Program-made: the position numbers and the translations under genes
Notes under the pieces: generated by a model
What the model was told of the DNA's origin: nothing
What the model saw: only the letters and a program-made list of their open reading frames with translations
The model's database searches: none
Source: Euryarchaeota archaeon UBA182
GTDB lineage: Archaea > Thermoplasmatota > Poseidoniia > Poseidoniales > Thalassarchaeaceae
Reading direction: 5' to 3'
DNA: 64,000 nucleotides
Assembly (NCBI GenBank): GCA_002495675.1
Contig: DAGH01000021.1
Location: 16,165-80,164, forward strand
Shown: positions 38,501-48,033 of the stretch, in pieces
How positions within the stretch are numbered: the stretch's first letter is position 1
Layout: each line of letters starts with the position of its first letter

Positions 38501-40227
38501 CGGGTGAATTTGCATCTTTCGACATGTCAGTACTCAACACAGGAAATGGACCAACTGAGTATGTAGTAGACTGTCAATCTCAAAGCGGCTGGGCGACGAG
38601 GATCGACTCCATACTATCTGAGTCGGTCTCCCTTCCAGAATTGGCCAGGTTGGAGTATGTGACTATCCCCATTCAGGTGCTGGTTCCCCAAGCGTCCGCG
38701 GGTCTACCCGCTGCGGGACATGTAGAGTCAGTTGATTGTGTCATATCATCCCCAAATGAGGGCGGACCGACCGAATTGTTGTCCACAGTGTTGATCGTCA
38801 AAGAAAGTAGACGTTTCGAAACTGTGCTTTTAGACGGCGAACAATCGCCACTGCCGCCATTAGCCGCGGCTTTGGACAGGCAGGTGTTGAACATGGTAGC
38901 TACAGACACTTTGTTGAGAATTGAAAATATTGGGAATACTCACCAAACCATTTCAATGATGATCAGTCTATCAGATTCAACATGGGGCATGGAGGTCATC
39001 ACCTCTCCTGGTTCAGCGAATCCCATCCCAGTAGAATCCTTTGATGGATCCTCATCGTTTGAATTCGTCTTGCAGGGTGGAACATCCGAGATTATTCAGG
39101 TTTCAGTGACAGCTCCACCAACTGCCTCGATGGGTCAGAAGGCCCTTCTGTCGTTCCGAACAACCGAGGGAAACCAACTATCCGTTGTCGACAACACCAG
39201 GTTTGTGCTCGAGGCAACTCCAGATTTAAGGATCTCATCTCTGGACAGTGTTGAGTCACTTTCCGGGGAGTTGACAGAAATACCCTTGTCAATAATCAAT
39301 ACGGGCAATGTCGCACTGGATTTGTCTTGGAGTTTCTCAAATGAAGTGGACTCATGGTCTACTGGCCTCCAGTCTATTACCCCAACTTCAATCCAGCCAA
39401 ATCAGGAACTAGATGTCCTACTCGGGATCAATATCCCCGATAATTGGCCTGTGGACCCAGATGGGAAAATTGTCGCAGTCCAGATAGAGGCCACTAACCC
39501 AGAACTCGCTGCCTCTTCCATCCTTAAAATAAAGGAGATAACCGTGAGAGTCATAGAAACTTGTAGTTTTGAGGTTAACACTGCAACTGGGATTTCAGTT
39601 GACTCGGGAGATTCCACCGAAGCGTCGATACGTGTCACAAACACGGGGAATTCGGCTTCTAAGTTCACAATTGAATTCTTTCAGGAGACAAACTCATTTA
39701 ATTTCCAAACCACCTATGGTCATGATTCTGCACTACCCCCAGGTGAGTCAGTGCCAATTCCAATACTAATCTCAGCGTCTGAAACTTCGTCCGCGGGGAG
39801 AGAACTTATTGTCGCTGAGATACGACCACTTAGCGACGGTTGTTTTGTCGTTGAGTCTGAATGGGATGTCTATGTAGACATACTACCTGCATCTGATGAC
39901 GGAATATCGAACTCACTGCCCCCATTTGTCTTGCCATTAGCATTCATTCTCTCGATTCTCGCCCTGTCGCTGGTAGTTGTGGCTCTGAGGAGAACATCAC
40001 CCAAGCCAGATGACCCTGGTGAGGAACTAATACCACAAGGCTCAGCGCTCATGCAAGGGGAGGCCTCGAAAAGGAGAATGAACGCCTTGTCGACTGATGT
40101 GGCTGAAGAGACCTTGAGCACATCCGTGAGCCAATCTGATCTTGATTCGGTATTGATGGATTCTCTTCCAAAATTAGATTTGCCCCCTCTACCTAAAACA
40201 AATCCAGAAGAGGAGAATTCTGATTAA
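35533..40227 (+). CDS. Giant cell-surface subtilase with CARDB/NEW3-like domains and C-terminal anchor
   Basis: A 1,564-residue exported protease. A signal peptide starts at ATG 35533 (a TTG 18 nt upstream is less likely). After a propeptide-like region, the S8 domain shows D277 in SITDTGLDED, H311 in SGHGTHITG and S506 in GTGSSMATA. The oxyanion position reads FSGGDIGHN, with Asp (D410) where Asn is usual. A P-domain-like jelly roll follows (LDITLVWTDQEGSV, SGLVYAGNS). Then several CARDB/NEW3-type modules run to about 1,460 (NTGNVALDLSWSF, VTNTGNSASKFTIEF). One membrane span (FVLPLAFILSILALSLVVVAL) precedes an 80-residue cytoplasmic tail. Probably digests external protein near the cell surface. 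Confidence 0.88.
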   Translation: MTGHGGRKAICLVLLILLQTSMSAASENLTTDHFELEPNRPDYSILSGPGMFSETNIDFTSGLIRGPFGPFDPLEEQIWNQDEFSDWYGYGGLIIAQSETSDLRNMIESMESRGAIFQEFYPDNAAIFSVDADQWFNLSSISGKSDDESIRWMSPLPASFRIEPELVTQSIGLVSVELHLIRDLSSVDIGQLEFMIKDYSGGMGSNVWCDDRLCRVEDISPITLTRLLEDNRVLYISNAADLESFDSTSRSIIGLSPTEITPPLDYDGTGEIISITDTGLDEDHQSLSDNIRAVYNQFGPDNSAADSNSGHGTHITGIIVGNGTLDNQTLGIAPAAEVNFYQIEYDTSGLLARWGTLYSMFSHSLQNQARTHNNAWGSVNQPGQYTADSHSADSFIVDQPSYLAVFSGGDIGHNQGATTTPPGTAKNVLTIGASTTGLGGTDPQGSGWLNNSGGTLDGRIKPDLVAPGVEICSARASEATSVTGQDCSTAIDQDATPLYVTGTGSSMATAVASGGALIVREYLGQELGLSEPDASLVKAMLINGATDLGQPDIPNPTEGWGELNVKQSIDPHDASKKLDLLIDAGRGLGPGDALVQQIDVQGSKLDITLVWTDQEGSVSASDSAPQLINNLDLLVTSPSGLVYAGNSFSQGYSTISTSTDTLNNVERVRIGVPEVGIWKVEVRSSAGVFQDGYSLVISGDAHWVDHSDLTTSPESLRITNDVIFEGEQLLIQMKWRNEGNTATGNYDVEIYDVTEQESISTITMPPLGSGETETWSVQHAFTTVGSHILELRLDTLSNVVESNDELVGIDNNIAQLEVMISKQGLVIIPLDANGDEVPPEDHISASSRLFEVLNTTTATFGFKVRNIGTSEATISVVSTPVKQLMENGALSNPSDEWTRVLSDSGPITLAASGQMNDNASFSISMIDETADPTSDEAPVYAVPGTFVTRVVVRDIQNPTISNSRSFSVLVPRVEGVQILASGLDDFSALPGEFASFDMSVLNTGNGPTEYVVDCQSQSGWATRIDSILSESVSLPELARLEYVTIPIQVLVPQASAGLPAAGHVESVDCVISSPNEGGPTELLSTVLIVKESRRFETVLLDGEQSPLPPLAAALDRQVLNMVATDTLLRIENIGNTHQTISMMISLSDSTWGMEVITSPGSANPIPVESFDGSSSFEFVLQGGTSEIIQVSVTAPPTASMGQKALLSFRTTEGNQLSVVDNTRFVLEATPDLRISSLDSVESLSGELTEIPLSIINTGNVALDLSWSFSNEVDSWSTGLQSITPTSIQPNQELDVLLGINIPDNWPVDPDGKIVAVQIEATNPELAASSILKIKEITVRVIETCSFEVNTATGISVDSGDSTEASIRVTNTGNSASKFTIEFFQETNSFNFQTTYGHDSALPPGESVPIPILISASETSSAGRELIVAEIRPLSDGCFVVESEWDVYVDILPASDDGISNSLPPFVLPLAFILSILALSLVVVALRRTSPKPDDPGEELIPQGSALMQGEASKRRMNALSTDVAEETLSTSVSQSDLDSVLMDSLPKLDLPPLPKTNPEEENSD

Positions 40228-40250
40228 CTCATTTCGTCTCGAAACATACC

Positions 40251-40898
40251 GTGAACTCCATGGTCAACGGTGAATCAATCATTCTTTTTGGCCCTCCTGG
40301 TGCAGGAAAGGGAACACAATCTGGCTTGATATCAACTATTACGGGAAAACCACAAGTTTCTACTGGTGACATGCTGCGCGAGGCCGTATCCGATAATAGC
40401 GAGGTTGGGGGGGAGGCTAAGTCCTACATGGACAAAGGACTGTTGGTTCCCGACAAGATCATCATGGAGCTAATAAAAATCAGGCTTAGCAAGGATGACG
40501 CGAAAAATGGTTTGCTATTCGATGGTTTTCCACGTACGATTCCACAGGCCATGGCCCTTGAAAAGTTAACATCAGTCTCCATGGTTGTCTCACTAGTTGT
40601 GCAGGATGATGAGATTGTTTCCAGGATTGCGGGCAGGAGGACGGACCCAGAAACCGGTGAAATATATCATGTGGAGTATAAACCAGCCCCACAGGATATC
40701 AGAAGCAGGCTCTTACAGAGGGACGATGACACCGAAGACACTGTGAGAAATAGATTGTCAACCTTCCACAAGCAAACGGCACCACTGTCCGATTTTTATC
40801 GAGACAAGGGGATTCTTATCGAGGTAGACGGTTCAGGGGATATTGAGCAGGTGTCCTCATCCATTGAGGCTATTATCAAGAGGAACAGTTTGGGCTGA
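40251..40898 (+). CDS. adk: Adenylate kinase, bacterial/eukaryal type
   Basis: Interconverts 2 ADP and ATP + AMP in the cytoplasm. The 215-residue protein has the P-loop GPPGAGKGT near 14-22, the AMP-binding STGDMLRE and LLFDGFPRTIPQA motifs, and a full LID (AGRRTDPETGEIYHVEYKPAP) without zinc cysteines. The sequence class is Adk of bacteria and eukaryotes, not the short trimeric AdkA of many archaea. Starts at GTG 40251 or ATG 40260 are both plausible. It precedes the RNase P protein gene by 6 nt, so they probably form an operon. Confidence 0.95.
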   Translation: MNSMVNGESIILFGPPGAGKGTQSGLISTITGKPQVSTGDMLREAVSDNSEVGGEAKSYMDKGLLVPDKIIMELIKIRLSKDDAKNGLLFDGFPRTIPQAMALEKLTSVSMVVSLVVQDDEIVSRIAGRRTDPETGEIYHVEYKPAPQDIRSRLLQRDDDTEDTVRNRLSTFHKQTAPLSDFYRDKGILIEVDGSGDIEQVSSSIEAIIKRNSLG

Positions 40899-40904
40899 TT
40901 TGTT

Positions 40905-41207
40905 ATGGGAAGAGGCCACTCCAGGAATAACATCCGACGGAGACATGCCAAAGCCGGTGTCGAGACCATGTCGAGGTTATGGTCAAATTCCGAATCTGAT
41001 GAAATATCTCAAAATGCTGGCACAACACTCATTGCCATAGCTAAAAGAAATAGAGTAAGGATCTCTAGGAGAATGAGAATGAGGATTTGCAGGACATGCA
41101 AAAAGACGCTCAACTCAAAAAACAGCAAAACTAGGATAAAGATGAAGACCATTGTCGTCTCCTGCCTAGATTGCGGAAGAGTACACAAGTACCGTGGTGG
41201 TGCATGA
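40905..41207 (+). CDS. rnp4: Ribonuclease P protein component 4 (Rpr2/Rpp21 family)
   Basis: Protein subunit of archaeal RNase P, which matures tRNA 5' ends. In 100 residues it shows the family's basic helices (IAIAKRNRVRISRRMRMR) followed by a zinc ribbon CRTCKKTL...CLDCGRVHKY (CxxC and CxxC). It lies between adk and a CRM-domain RNA-binding protein, with gaps of 6 and 3 nt. Pairing of an RNase P protein with a YhbY/CRM gene is common in archaea. Confidence 0.88.
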   Translation: MGRGHSRNNIRRRHAKAGVETMSRLWSNSESDEISQNAGTTLIAIAKRNRVRISRRMRMRICRTCKKTLNSKNSKTRIKMKTIVVSCLDCGRVHKYRGGA

Positions 41208-41210
41208 TCG

Positions 41211-41483
41211 ATGTCGCGAAGTATTCCCCAAAGAATCATTGATTCTTCAAAATCCAACGAACTAAGGGTCACATTGAGGGTTGGAAAAGATGGCCTCAGT
41301 CAAGCAGTTATCATGGAATTGAAAGACCAACTAAAGTCGAGAGAGCTGGTGAAGTTGAAAATCAACAAGGGTGTTATTTCAGAAAGAAGGGGACGAGAAT
41401 CCATCATATCTGAACTTGAGGCCTCTACTGGGTCAGTCTCTGTTTTCGCAAGAGGAAACATAGCAGTATTCTGGCGAGTGTGA
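41211..41483 (+). CDS. YhbY/CRM-domain RNA-binding protein
   Basis: A 90-residue protein made of a single CRM (CRS1-YhbY) domain. Conserved features include VGKDGLSQAVIMELKDQL, the KSRELVKLKINKG strand-helix, and the GxxF-type loop near the end, here VSVFARGNIAVFWRV. Bacterial YhbY is associated with pre-50S ribosomes; the archaeal homologues are less studied. It is 3 nt after rnp4 and likely co-transcribed. Confidence 0.88.
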   Translation: MSRSIPQRIIDSSKSNELRVTLRVGKDGLSQAVIMELKDQLKSRELVKLKINKGVISERRGRESIISELEASTGSVSVFARGNIAVFWRV

Positions 41484-41531
41484 CCCTCATCACAGGTAGG
41501 CTTCATATGGCCCGTTGGGAGCCAATCATCC

Positions 41532-43160
41532 ATGCTCCATGTTAGTTGGACACCCAGAATGATGAAATTGTCGTTCATACTGGCTCTTTTCATTGGAGTT
41601 ATTCCCATCGTATCCGCGGGAAGCCTCCCAACAGGCGGTTCATGGGCTCCCCCAGAACAAATGCCTAGCTGGGTGACCCCAGTTGCCTTTGTGATCCTCA
41701 TAGCAGTGTACGCTTTGATCGTATTTGAATTGGTTCATCGTGCTCTGGCGGCAGCTCTGGGTGGGATCGCCGTAGTAGTGGCGCTGCACGTAGTCGGGGA
41801 TGGGCCAGATCTGGGAACAGTAGTGACTTGGATTGATGAAGAAACCCTCGGCCTCCTGATAGGAATGATGGTCATTGTAGATGTACTTGCAAAAACCGGT
41901 CTCTTCGAGTGGGCCGCTGTACAAGCGTATGCGCTGAGCGGGGGTTCAATCTGGAGGCTCTCATTCATCCTCTGCACCATAACCGCTGTATTCTCTGCTT
42001 TCCTAGACAATGTTACTACGATTTTATTGATAGTCCCCGTGACGATCCAAATATCAAAAGTTCTGGATCTAGAACCCGTGCCGCTGATAATCGCTGAGGT
42101 CATGTTTTCAAACATCGGTGGTGCTGCAACCCAAATTGGCGATCCACCAAACATAATCATTGGCGCCCAACTTTCAGAACAAGCCCTAGCGGGGAATACA
42201 ATGCTGATGGGTCAGGGGATATCATTCGTGGACTTCATAATCCATGTAGGACCTGCTGTTGTAATTGCCTTTGCTCCATCATTTTGGCTTCTTTCCAAAT
42301 TAGAGTCCAAAGGCTTGTCCGGTGCTAGACACAGGAATGTGGACCTGCTCCGGCTCAGGTATGGCATAAAGGACATTGAGTTACTGAAACGGTCGGGCTT
42401 AATACTGGCGGGGGTCATTGCCGCATTCTTTGCGCATTCAGCATTTCATCATCCACTGTTGACCGTCGCGACGATTGCCTTGGGCGGAGCAGTCCTGATG
42501 CTCCTTGTTACCTCACCTCATCACGTAGAGGAGCAACTGGAGGCAGTTGAGTGGACAACTATAATCTTCTTTGCTGGTCTCTTCATAATGATTGGAGGGT
42601 TGCAATACATGGGTCTGATAGACACGATAGCGGATGGTATCTCTAACACTATCTCAAGGGCCACTCCCGAGAACAGGCTGATGATCGCAGTACTCTTGTT
42701 GTTGTGGGTCTCTGGTATAGCCTCGGCCTTCATAGATAATATTCCATACACAGCAACAATGGTACCTGTTGTGATCGAACTGGCAAGCGATCCCAGCCTT
42801 GGCTTGTCATTGGGGCCGTTGGCTTGGGCGCTAGCGCTTGGTGCTTGCCTGGGGGGTAATGGAACTATTATCGGAGCGTCCGCTAATGTTGTAGCGGCGG
42901 GTCTTGCTGAGGAATCAGGTAATGATATATCATTCAACAGGTTTTTCAGAACTGGTTTTCCTATCATGATTCTCACCCTCTTGACGTCTACCGTTTATGT
43001 TGTAGTTAGATATGCCATAAACTGGGAAAATTCCTTCAATCCACTAGGCAACTTGGCACCTGTGATCATCATAGGAACAATGATGATAGCATCATTATCG
43101 CTAACTCCCCACGTGTACGGGAAATTCTCTGGTTCAGTTGATGATACCGAGGTTGAGTGA
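41532..43160 (+). CDS. ArsB/NhaD-type ion transporter (SLC13-like superfamily)
   Basis: A 542-residue polytopic membrane protein with about 12 hydrophobic segments in two inverted halves. Each half carries the expected motif pair: LDNVTTILLIVP and GDPPNIIIGAQL in the first half, IDNIPYTATMVPV and GNGTIIGASANVV in the second. These are characteristic of the ArsB/NhaD/P-protein group, which moves arsenite, Na+/H+ or anions. The specific ion cannot be told from sequence. An N-terminal signal-like helix (LSFILALFIGVIPIVSAG) precedes the transporter core. A CATATGG about 27 nt before ATG 41532 is TATA-like; ATG 41559/41562 are alternatives. Confidence 0.88.
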   Translation: MLHVSWTPRMMKLSFILALFIGVIPIVSAGSLPTGGSWAPPEQMPSWVTPVAFVILIAVYALIVFELVHRALAAALGGIAVVVALHVVGDGPDLGTVVTWIDEETLGLLIGMMVIVDVLAKTGLFEWAAVQAYALSGGSIWRLSFILCTITAVFSAFLDNVTTILLIVPVTIQISKVLDLEPVPLIIAEVMFSNIGGAATQIGDPPNIIIGAQLSEQALAGNTMLMGQGISFVDFIIHVGPAVVIAFAPSFWLLSKLESKGLSGARHRNVDLLRLRYGIKDIELLKRSGLILAGVIAAFFAHSAFHHPLLTVATIALGGAVLMLLVTSPHHVEEQLEAVEWTTIIFFAGLFIMIGGLQYMGLIDTIADGISNTISRATPENRLMIAVLLLLWVSGIASAFIDNIPYTATMVPVVIELASDPSLGLSLGPLAWALALGACLGGNGTIIGASANVVAAGLAEESGNDISFNRFFRTGFPIMILTLLTSTVYVVVRYAINWENSFNPLGNLAPVIIIGTMMIASLSLTPHVYGKFSGSVDDTEVE

Positions 43161-43216
43161 TTGAGCCTTAGCAAAGCGTTATTGACAGACCAAATGGCGT
43201 TTGATCATCCATCTAC

Positions 43217-43224
43217 TTGATATA
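43217..43224 (+). promoter_or_regulatory. Putative rRNA promoter TATA box
   Basis: TTGATATA lies in the 240-nt gap between the transporter gene and 23S rRNA. Transcription would start near 43245-43250, about 95 nt before the processing stem. A second candidate, GTTATTGA at 43178-43185, would place the start near 43207 and include the whole structured leader element. I cannot choose between them by eye. Confidence 0.3.
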
Positions 43225-43235
43225 CCCAAGGCAAG

Positions 43236-43310
43236 TCGCAGGGCTGCTTTTAGTGCACCCCTGCAGTGATGCTGAAGGGGGAAGTGGATGAGGCTTCGCT
43301 GCCCTGCGGG
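43236..43310 (+). other. Structured element in the 23S rRNA leader
   Basis: CGCAGGGC (43237-43244) and GCCCTGCG (43301-43308) form a perfect 8-bp GC-rich stem. Inside it is a second hairpin, CCCCT (43258-43262) with AGGGG (43276-43280), whose tip reads GCAGTGATGCTGA and resembles a kink-loop (GA motifs). It is not a tRNA: no T-arm is seen. It could be part of pre-rRNA folding or a small RNA such as an L7Ae-bound guide. Whether it is transcribed depends on which promoter is used. Confidence 0.35.
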
Positions 43311-43336
43311 GAGACAGTGTGGCCAAGGAATCCAAC

Positions 43337-43365
43337 GACGAATCGAGAAGCCTGGACACCAGAGG
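43337..43365 (+). other. 5' half of the 23S bulge-helix-bulge processing stem
   Basis: GAATCGAGAAGCCT (43340-43353) pairs perfectly with 46326-46339. Then GGAC (43354-43357) pairs with GTCC, a 3-nt bulge ACC follows (43358-43360), and AGAGG (43361-43365) pairs with CCTCT. With the 3-nt AAT bulge on the other strand, this is the canonical 3-4-3 bulge-helix-bulge recognised by archaeal splicing endonuclease during pre-23S processing. Confidence 0.88.
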
Positions 43366-43399
43366 ACTCACCAAAGGTGAGGAATCGAATGTACAACAA

Positions 43400-46283
<2,884 letters not shown>

Positions 46284-46313
46284 ACAATTTTATACATCCT
46301 AGCCAGAGGTGGG

Positions 46314-46342
46314 CCTCTGTCCAATAGGCTTCTCGATTCATC
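46314..46342 (+). other. 3' half of the 23S bulge-helix-bulge processing stem
   Basis: CCTCT (46314-46318), GTCC (46319-46322), bulge AAT (46323-46325) and AGGCTTCTCGATTC (46326-46339) are the partner strand of 43340-43365. Cleavage in both bulges and ligation would release a circular pre-23S and join the leader to the 5S-containing trailer. Part of this strand (CCTCTG, 46314-46319) can instead pair with CAGAGG at 46304-46309. Confidence 0.88.
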
Positions 46343-46360
46343 AAATTCGAAAATGCGGTG

Positions 46361-46479
46361 TGCACGGCCACAGCGGAGGGGTAATACCCGGTCCCATCCC
46401 GAACCCGGAAGTCAAGCCCTCCTGCGTCGACTCCTGTACTGTGGTGCGAGAGCCCACGGGAACGTTCGTCGCTGTGCCA
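46361..46479 (+). rRNA. rrf: 5S ribosomal RNA
   Basis: About 119 nt. The internal sequence CCCATCCCGAACCCGGAAG followed by TCAAGCCCTCC is diagnostic of 5S loop B/C. The terminal stem pairs GCACGGC (46362-46368) with GCTGTGC (46471-46477). It follows 23S in the same orientation, just outside the bulge-helix-bulge stem, and precedes the aIF-6 gene by about 60 nt. Confidence 0.95.
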
Positions 46480-46539
46480 CCCATTTTCATCCCCGCAACA
46501 CTCCATTCACATTATTCCGAAAGTTCCAGAGGAAAACAC

Positions 46540-47202
46540 ATGACTACCCTTACTGGAGACATTCTGGGCCACCCACAAGTAGGAGTCCATGTTTCAATTA
46601 TTGGTGACGTCCTATTCCATCCCGTATCTCTCGATAACGAATGCAAAGAGATGCTCTCGAATACGTTTGATTTGGAAATGGCCCCATTTTCGATTGGTGG
46701 GTCCAGCCTTTTGGGCAGTCTACTTCGTGGAAACAGAAACGGCATAGCCGTTGCTGACATAGCAACGGAGTCCGATCTCGACAAACTTACCTCATTTGGA
46801 GAGGTAGTCGTGATGGAATCAGGTGTCAATGCGGCTGGTAATCTAATCGCATGCAACAACCATGGAGCAGTGGTAGGTATGACCATACCCGGACCTGGAT
46901 GTGAGATAATTTCTGACGTACTAGGAGTTCCGGCAACAAGAGTGAGGGTCGCTGGCCAGGACACAGTTGGGTCCTCATTGGTGGTGAATGATTCAGGTGT
47001 GCTCGCCCACCCTGATGTCACTGAACCAGAAGCATCCATAATTTCTAGCGCACTTTCAGTGCCCTTGATGGTAGGTACGGTCTGTTTTGGATCACCATAC
47101 GTAGGTGCTGGATGTCTTGCCTCGAACAAGTCGGTTCTTGCTGGAACAGGTACTACCGGGCCCGAGCTCAATAGAATTGAAGATGCACTAGGACTAATAT
47201 GA
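46540..47202 (+). CDS. eif6: Translation initiation factor 6 (aIF-6)
   Basis: Ribosome anti-association factor that binds the large subunit. The 220-residue protein shows the pentein fold's repeated pattern: GHPQVGVHVSIIGDVLFHP, ESGVNAAGNLIACNNHGAVV, the short DVLGVPATRVRVAG segment, VVNDSGVLAHPDVTEPE and GCLASNKSVLAGTGTTGPE. ATG 46540 is chosen because upstream in-frame codons run through the 5S gene. Its position right after 23S-5S suits a 50S-binding factor, although co-transcription is not shown. Its TGA abuts the TCA (stop) of the convergent small gene. Confidence 0.93.
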   Translation: MTTLTGDILGHPQVGVHVSIIGDVLFHPVSLDNECKEMLSNTFDLEMAPFSIGGSSLLGSLLRGNRNGIAVADIATESDLDKLTSFGEVVVMESGVNAAGNLIACNNHGAVVGMTIPGPGCEIISDVLGVPATRVRVAGQDTVGSSLVVNDSGVLAHPDVTEPEASIISSALSVPLMVGTVCFGSPYVGAGCLASNKSVLAGTGTTGPELNRIEDALGLI

Positions 47203-47433
47203 TCAAATTGCGGTGGGTGCAACGTGATCGTCAGATTTATCGCCCTTTTCGTTAACCCTAGACCAGACCGATTTCATTAATTCATTATGGTGATGTGAAC
47301 AATATCGAAATCTTTTGTAGGCCTCTCTGAAAGAATATGCCTTGTTCCCCGTACCGACGAGGAAGCCTTCTGGGGAAAGCCTGCTAATCTTGTCAGCCTC
47401 TGCCTCGCACCCGTCCACGTCACATCTTTCCAT
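47203..47433 (-). CDS. Small Cys/His protein, putative zinc finger
   Basis: A 76-residue protein with CDVDGCEAEADK at the N-terminus (C-x4-C) and RYCSHHHNEL in the middle. This is a plausible four-ligand zinc site resembling short treble-clef or HNH-like knuckles. Charged residues dominate elsewhere. No family is recognised. It is minus-strand, 24 nt downstream of the biotin carrier gene, and may belong to the carboxylase transcript. Its stop abuts that of eif6. Confidence 0.55.
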   Translation of the reverse strand: MERCDVDGCEAEADKISRLSPEGFLVGTGNKAYSFREAYKRFRYCSHHHNELMKSVWSRVNEKGDKSDDHVAPTAI

Positions 47434-47457
47434 ATTGCAAAATACACACTCTGAGAT

Positions 47458-47868
47458 TTAACCGTGTGGTTCCGGTTCTATCCTGGCTAATAGAAAATTT
47501 GCCTCAACGCTGTCTCCTTCTGATACATTAACCTCGGCAACGGTACCATCAATGCCAGAGGAAATTTCATTCTGCATTTTCATGGCCTCTAGAATAAGAA
47601 TCGTCTGGCCGCTTTGTACGGTATCTCCTACGGCAACGTCTATGGATACCACTTTCCCAGGAATTGATGAAACAACCGAACCGCTGGCATTGTTTTTCGT
47701 CCCCCTGTTGAATTTCTTGGATTTGGCTGGTTTGGGTAAATCTGGTGCGCCTTCGATAAGAATATCATGCACCTTATTACCTATTTTTATCCGTAGAAAT
47801 CCATTTAATCTCTCAATTTCAGCATTTATTTCTTCACCATTAATTGTGAATTTCCTAATTTCAGTCAT
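47458..47868 (-). CDS. Biotin carboxyl carrier protein of an acyl-CoA carboxylase
   Basis: Carries the biotin that shuttles CO2 between carboxylase and carboxyltransferase. The 136 residues comprise an N-terminal beta domain, a Lys/Asn-rich linker (KPAKSKKFNRGTKNNA) and a C-terminal biotinyl domain. The biotin lysine lies in LEAMKMQNE, 35 residues from the family's Pro-Gly (SSIPGKVVSIDV). ATG 47868 gives MTEIRKFTINGEE, as in related carriers. It overlaps the preceding small gene by 4 nt. The biotin carboxylase subunit is not in the window. Confidence 0.92.
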   Translation of the reverse strand: MTEIRKFTINGEEINAEIERLNGFLRIKIGNKVHDILIEGAPDLPKPAKSKKFNRGTKNNASGSVVSSIPGKVVSIDVAVGDTVQSGQTILILEAMKMQNEISSGIDGTVAEVNVSEGDSVEANFLLARIEPEPHG

Positions 47869-48032
47869 CCTCTGTCGACCCCCTCGGACGATCTCATTCT
47901 GTGAGCGATGCCCCACGGTCGACCTTTTCTTCTGAATGCAGTCGGAGCCCTTGTTTTTCCTCGTTCCTCTTCCATGACGAGAGCCGCTATACAGATCGCA
48001 AATATCTCTTCCCTGGAAACCATTTTCACCAT
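47865..48032 (-). CDS. Small subunit-like protein of the acyl-CoA carboxylase operon
   Basis: A tiny protein of about 55 residues between the carboxyltransferase and biotin-carrier genes. It overlaps the carrier start by 4 nt and lies 1 nt after the carboxyltransferase stop. The sequence has one amphipathic helix (REEIFAICIAALVMEEE), then a basic stretch and WGIAHRMR. That resembles the C-terminal helix-W-R tail of OadG/MmdD-type linker subunits, without their transmembrane part. It may bridge carrier and transferase (inference). ATG 48023 or 48053 are alternative starts. Confidence 0.55.
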   Translation of the reverse strand: MVKMVSREEIFAICIAALVMEEERGKTRAPTAFRRKGRPWGIAHRMRSSEGVDRG

Positions 48033-48033
48033 C

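Noticed and set aside
41735..42160. 141-codon reading frame antisense to the transporter gene
   Set aside because: It mirrors the hydrophobic codons of the real gene and has no independent features.
43236..43310. tRNA gene in the 23S leader
   Set aside because: The 8-bp outer stem looks like an acceptor stem, but there is no T-arm with TTCGA, no anticodon arm and no CCA-adjacent geometry.
46309..46539. Long N-terminal extension of aIF-6 reaching back to 46309
   Set aside because: It would translate through the 5S rRNA gene; the family N-terminus begins at ATG 46540.
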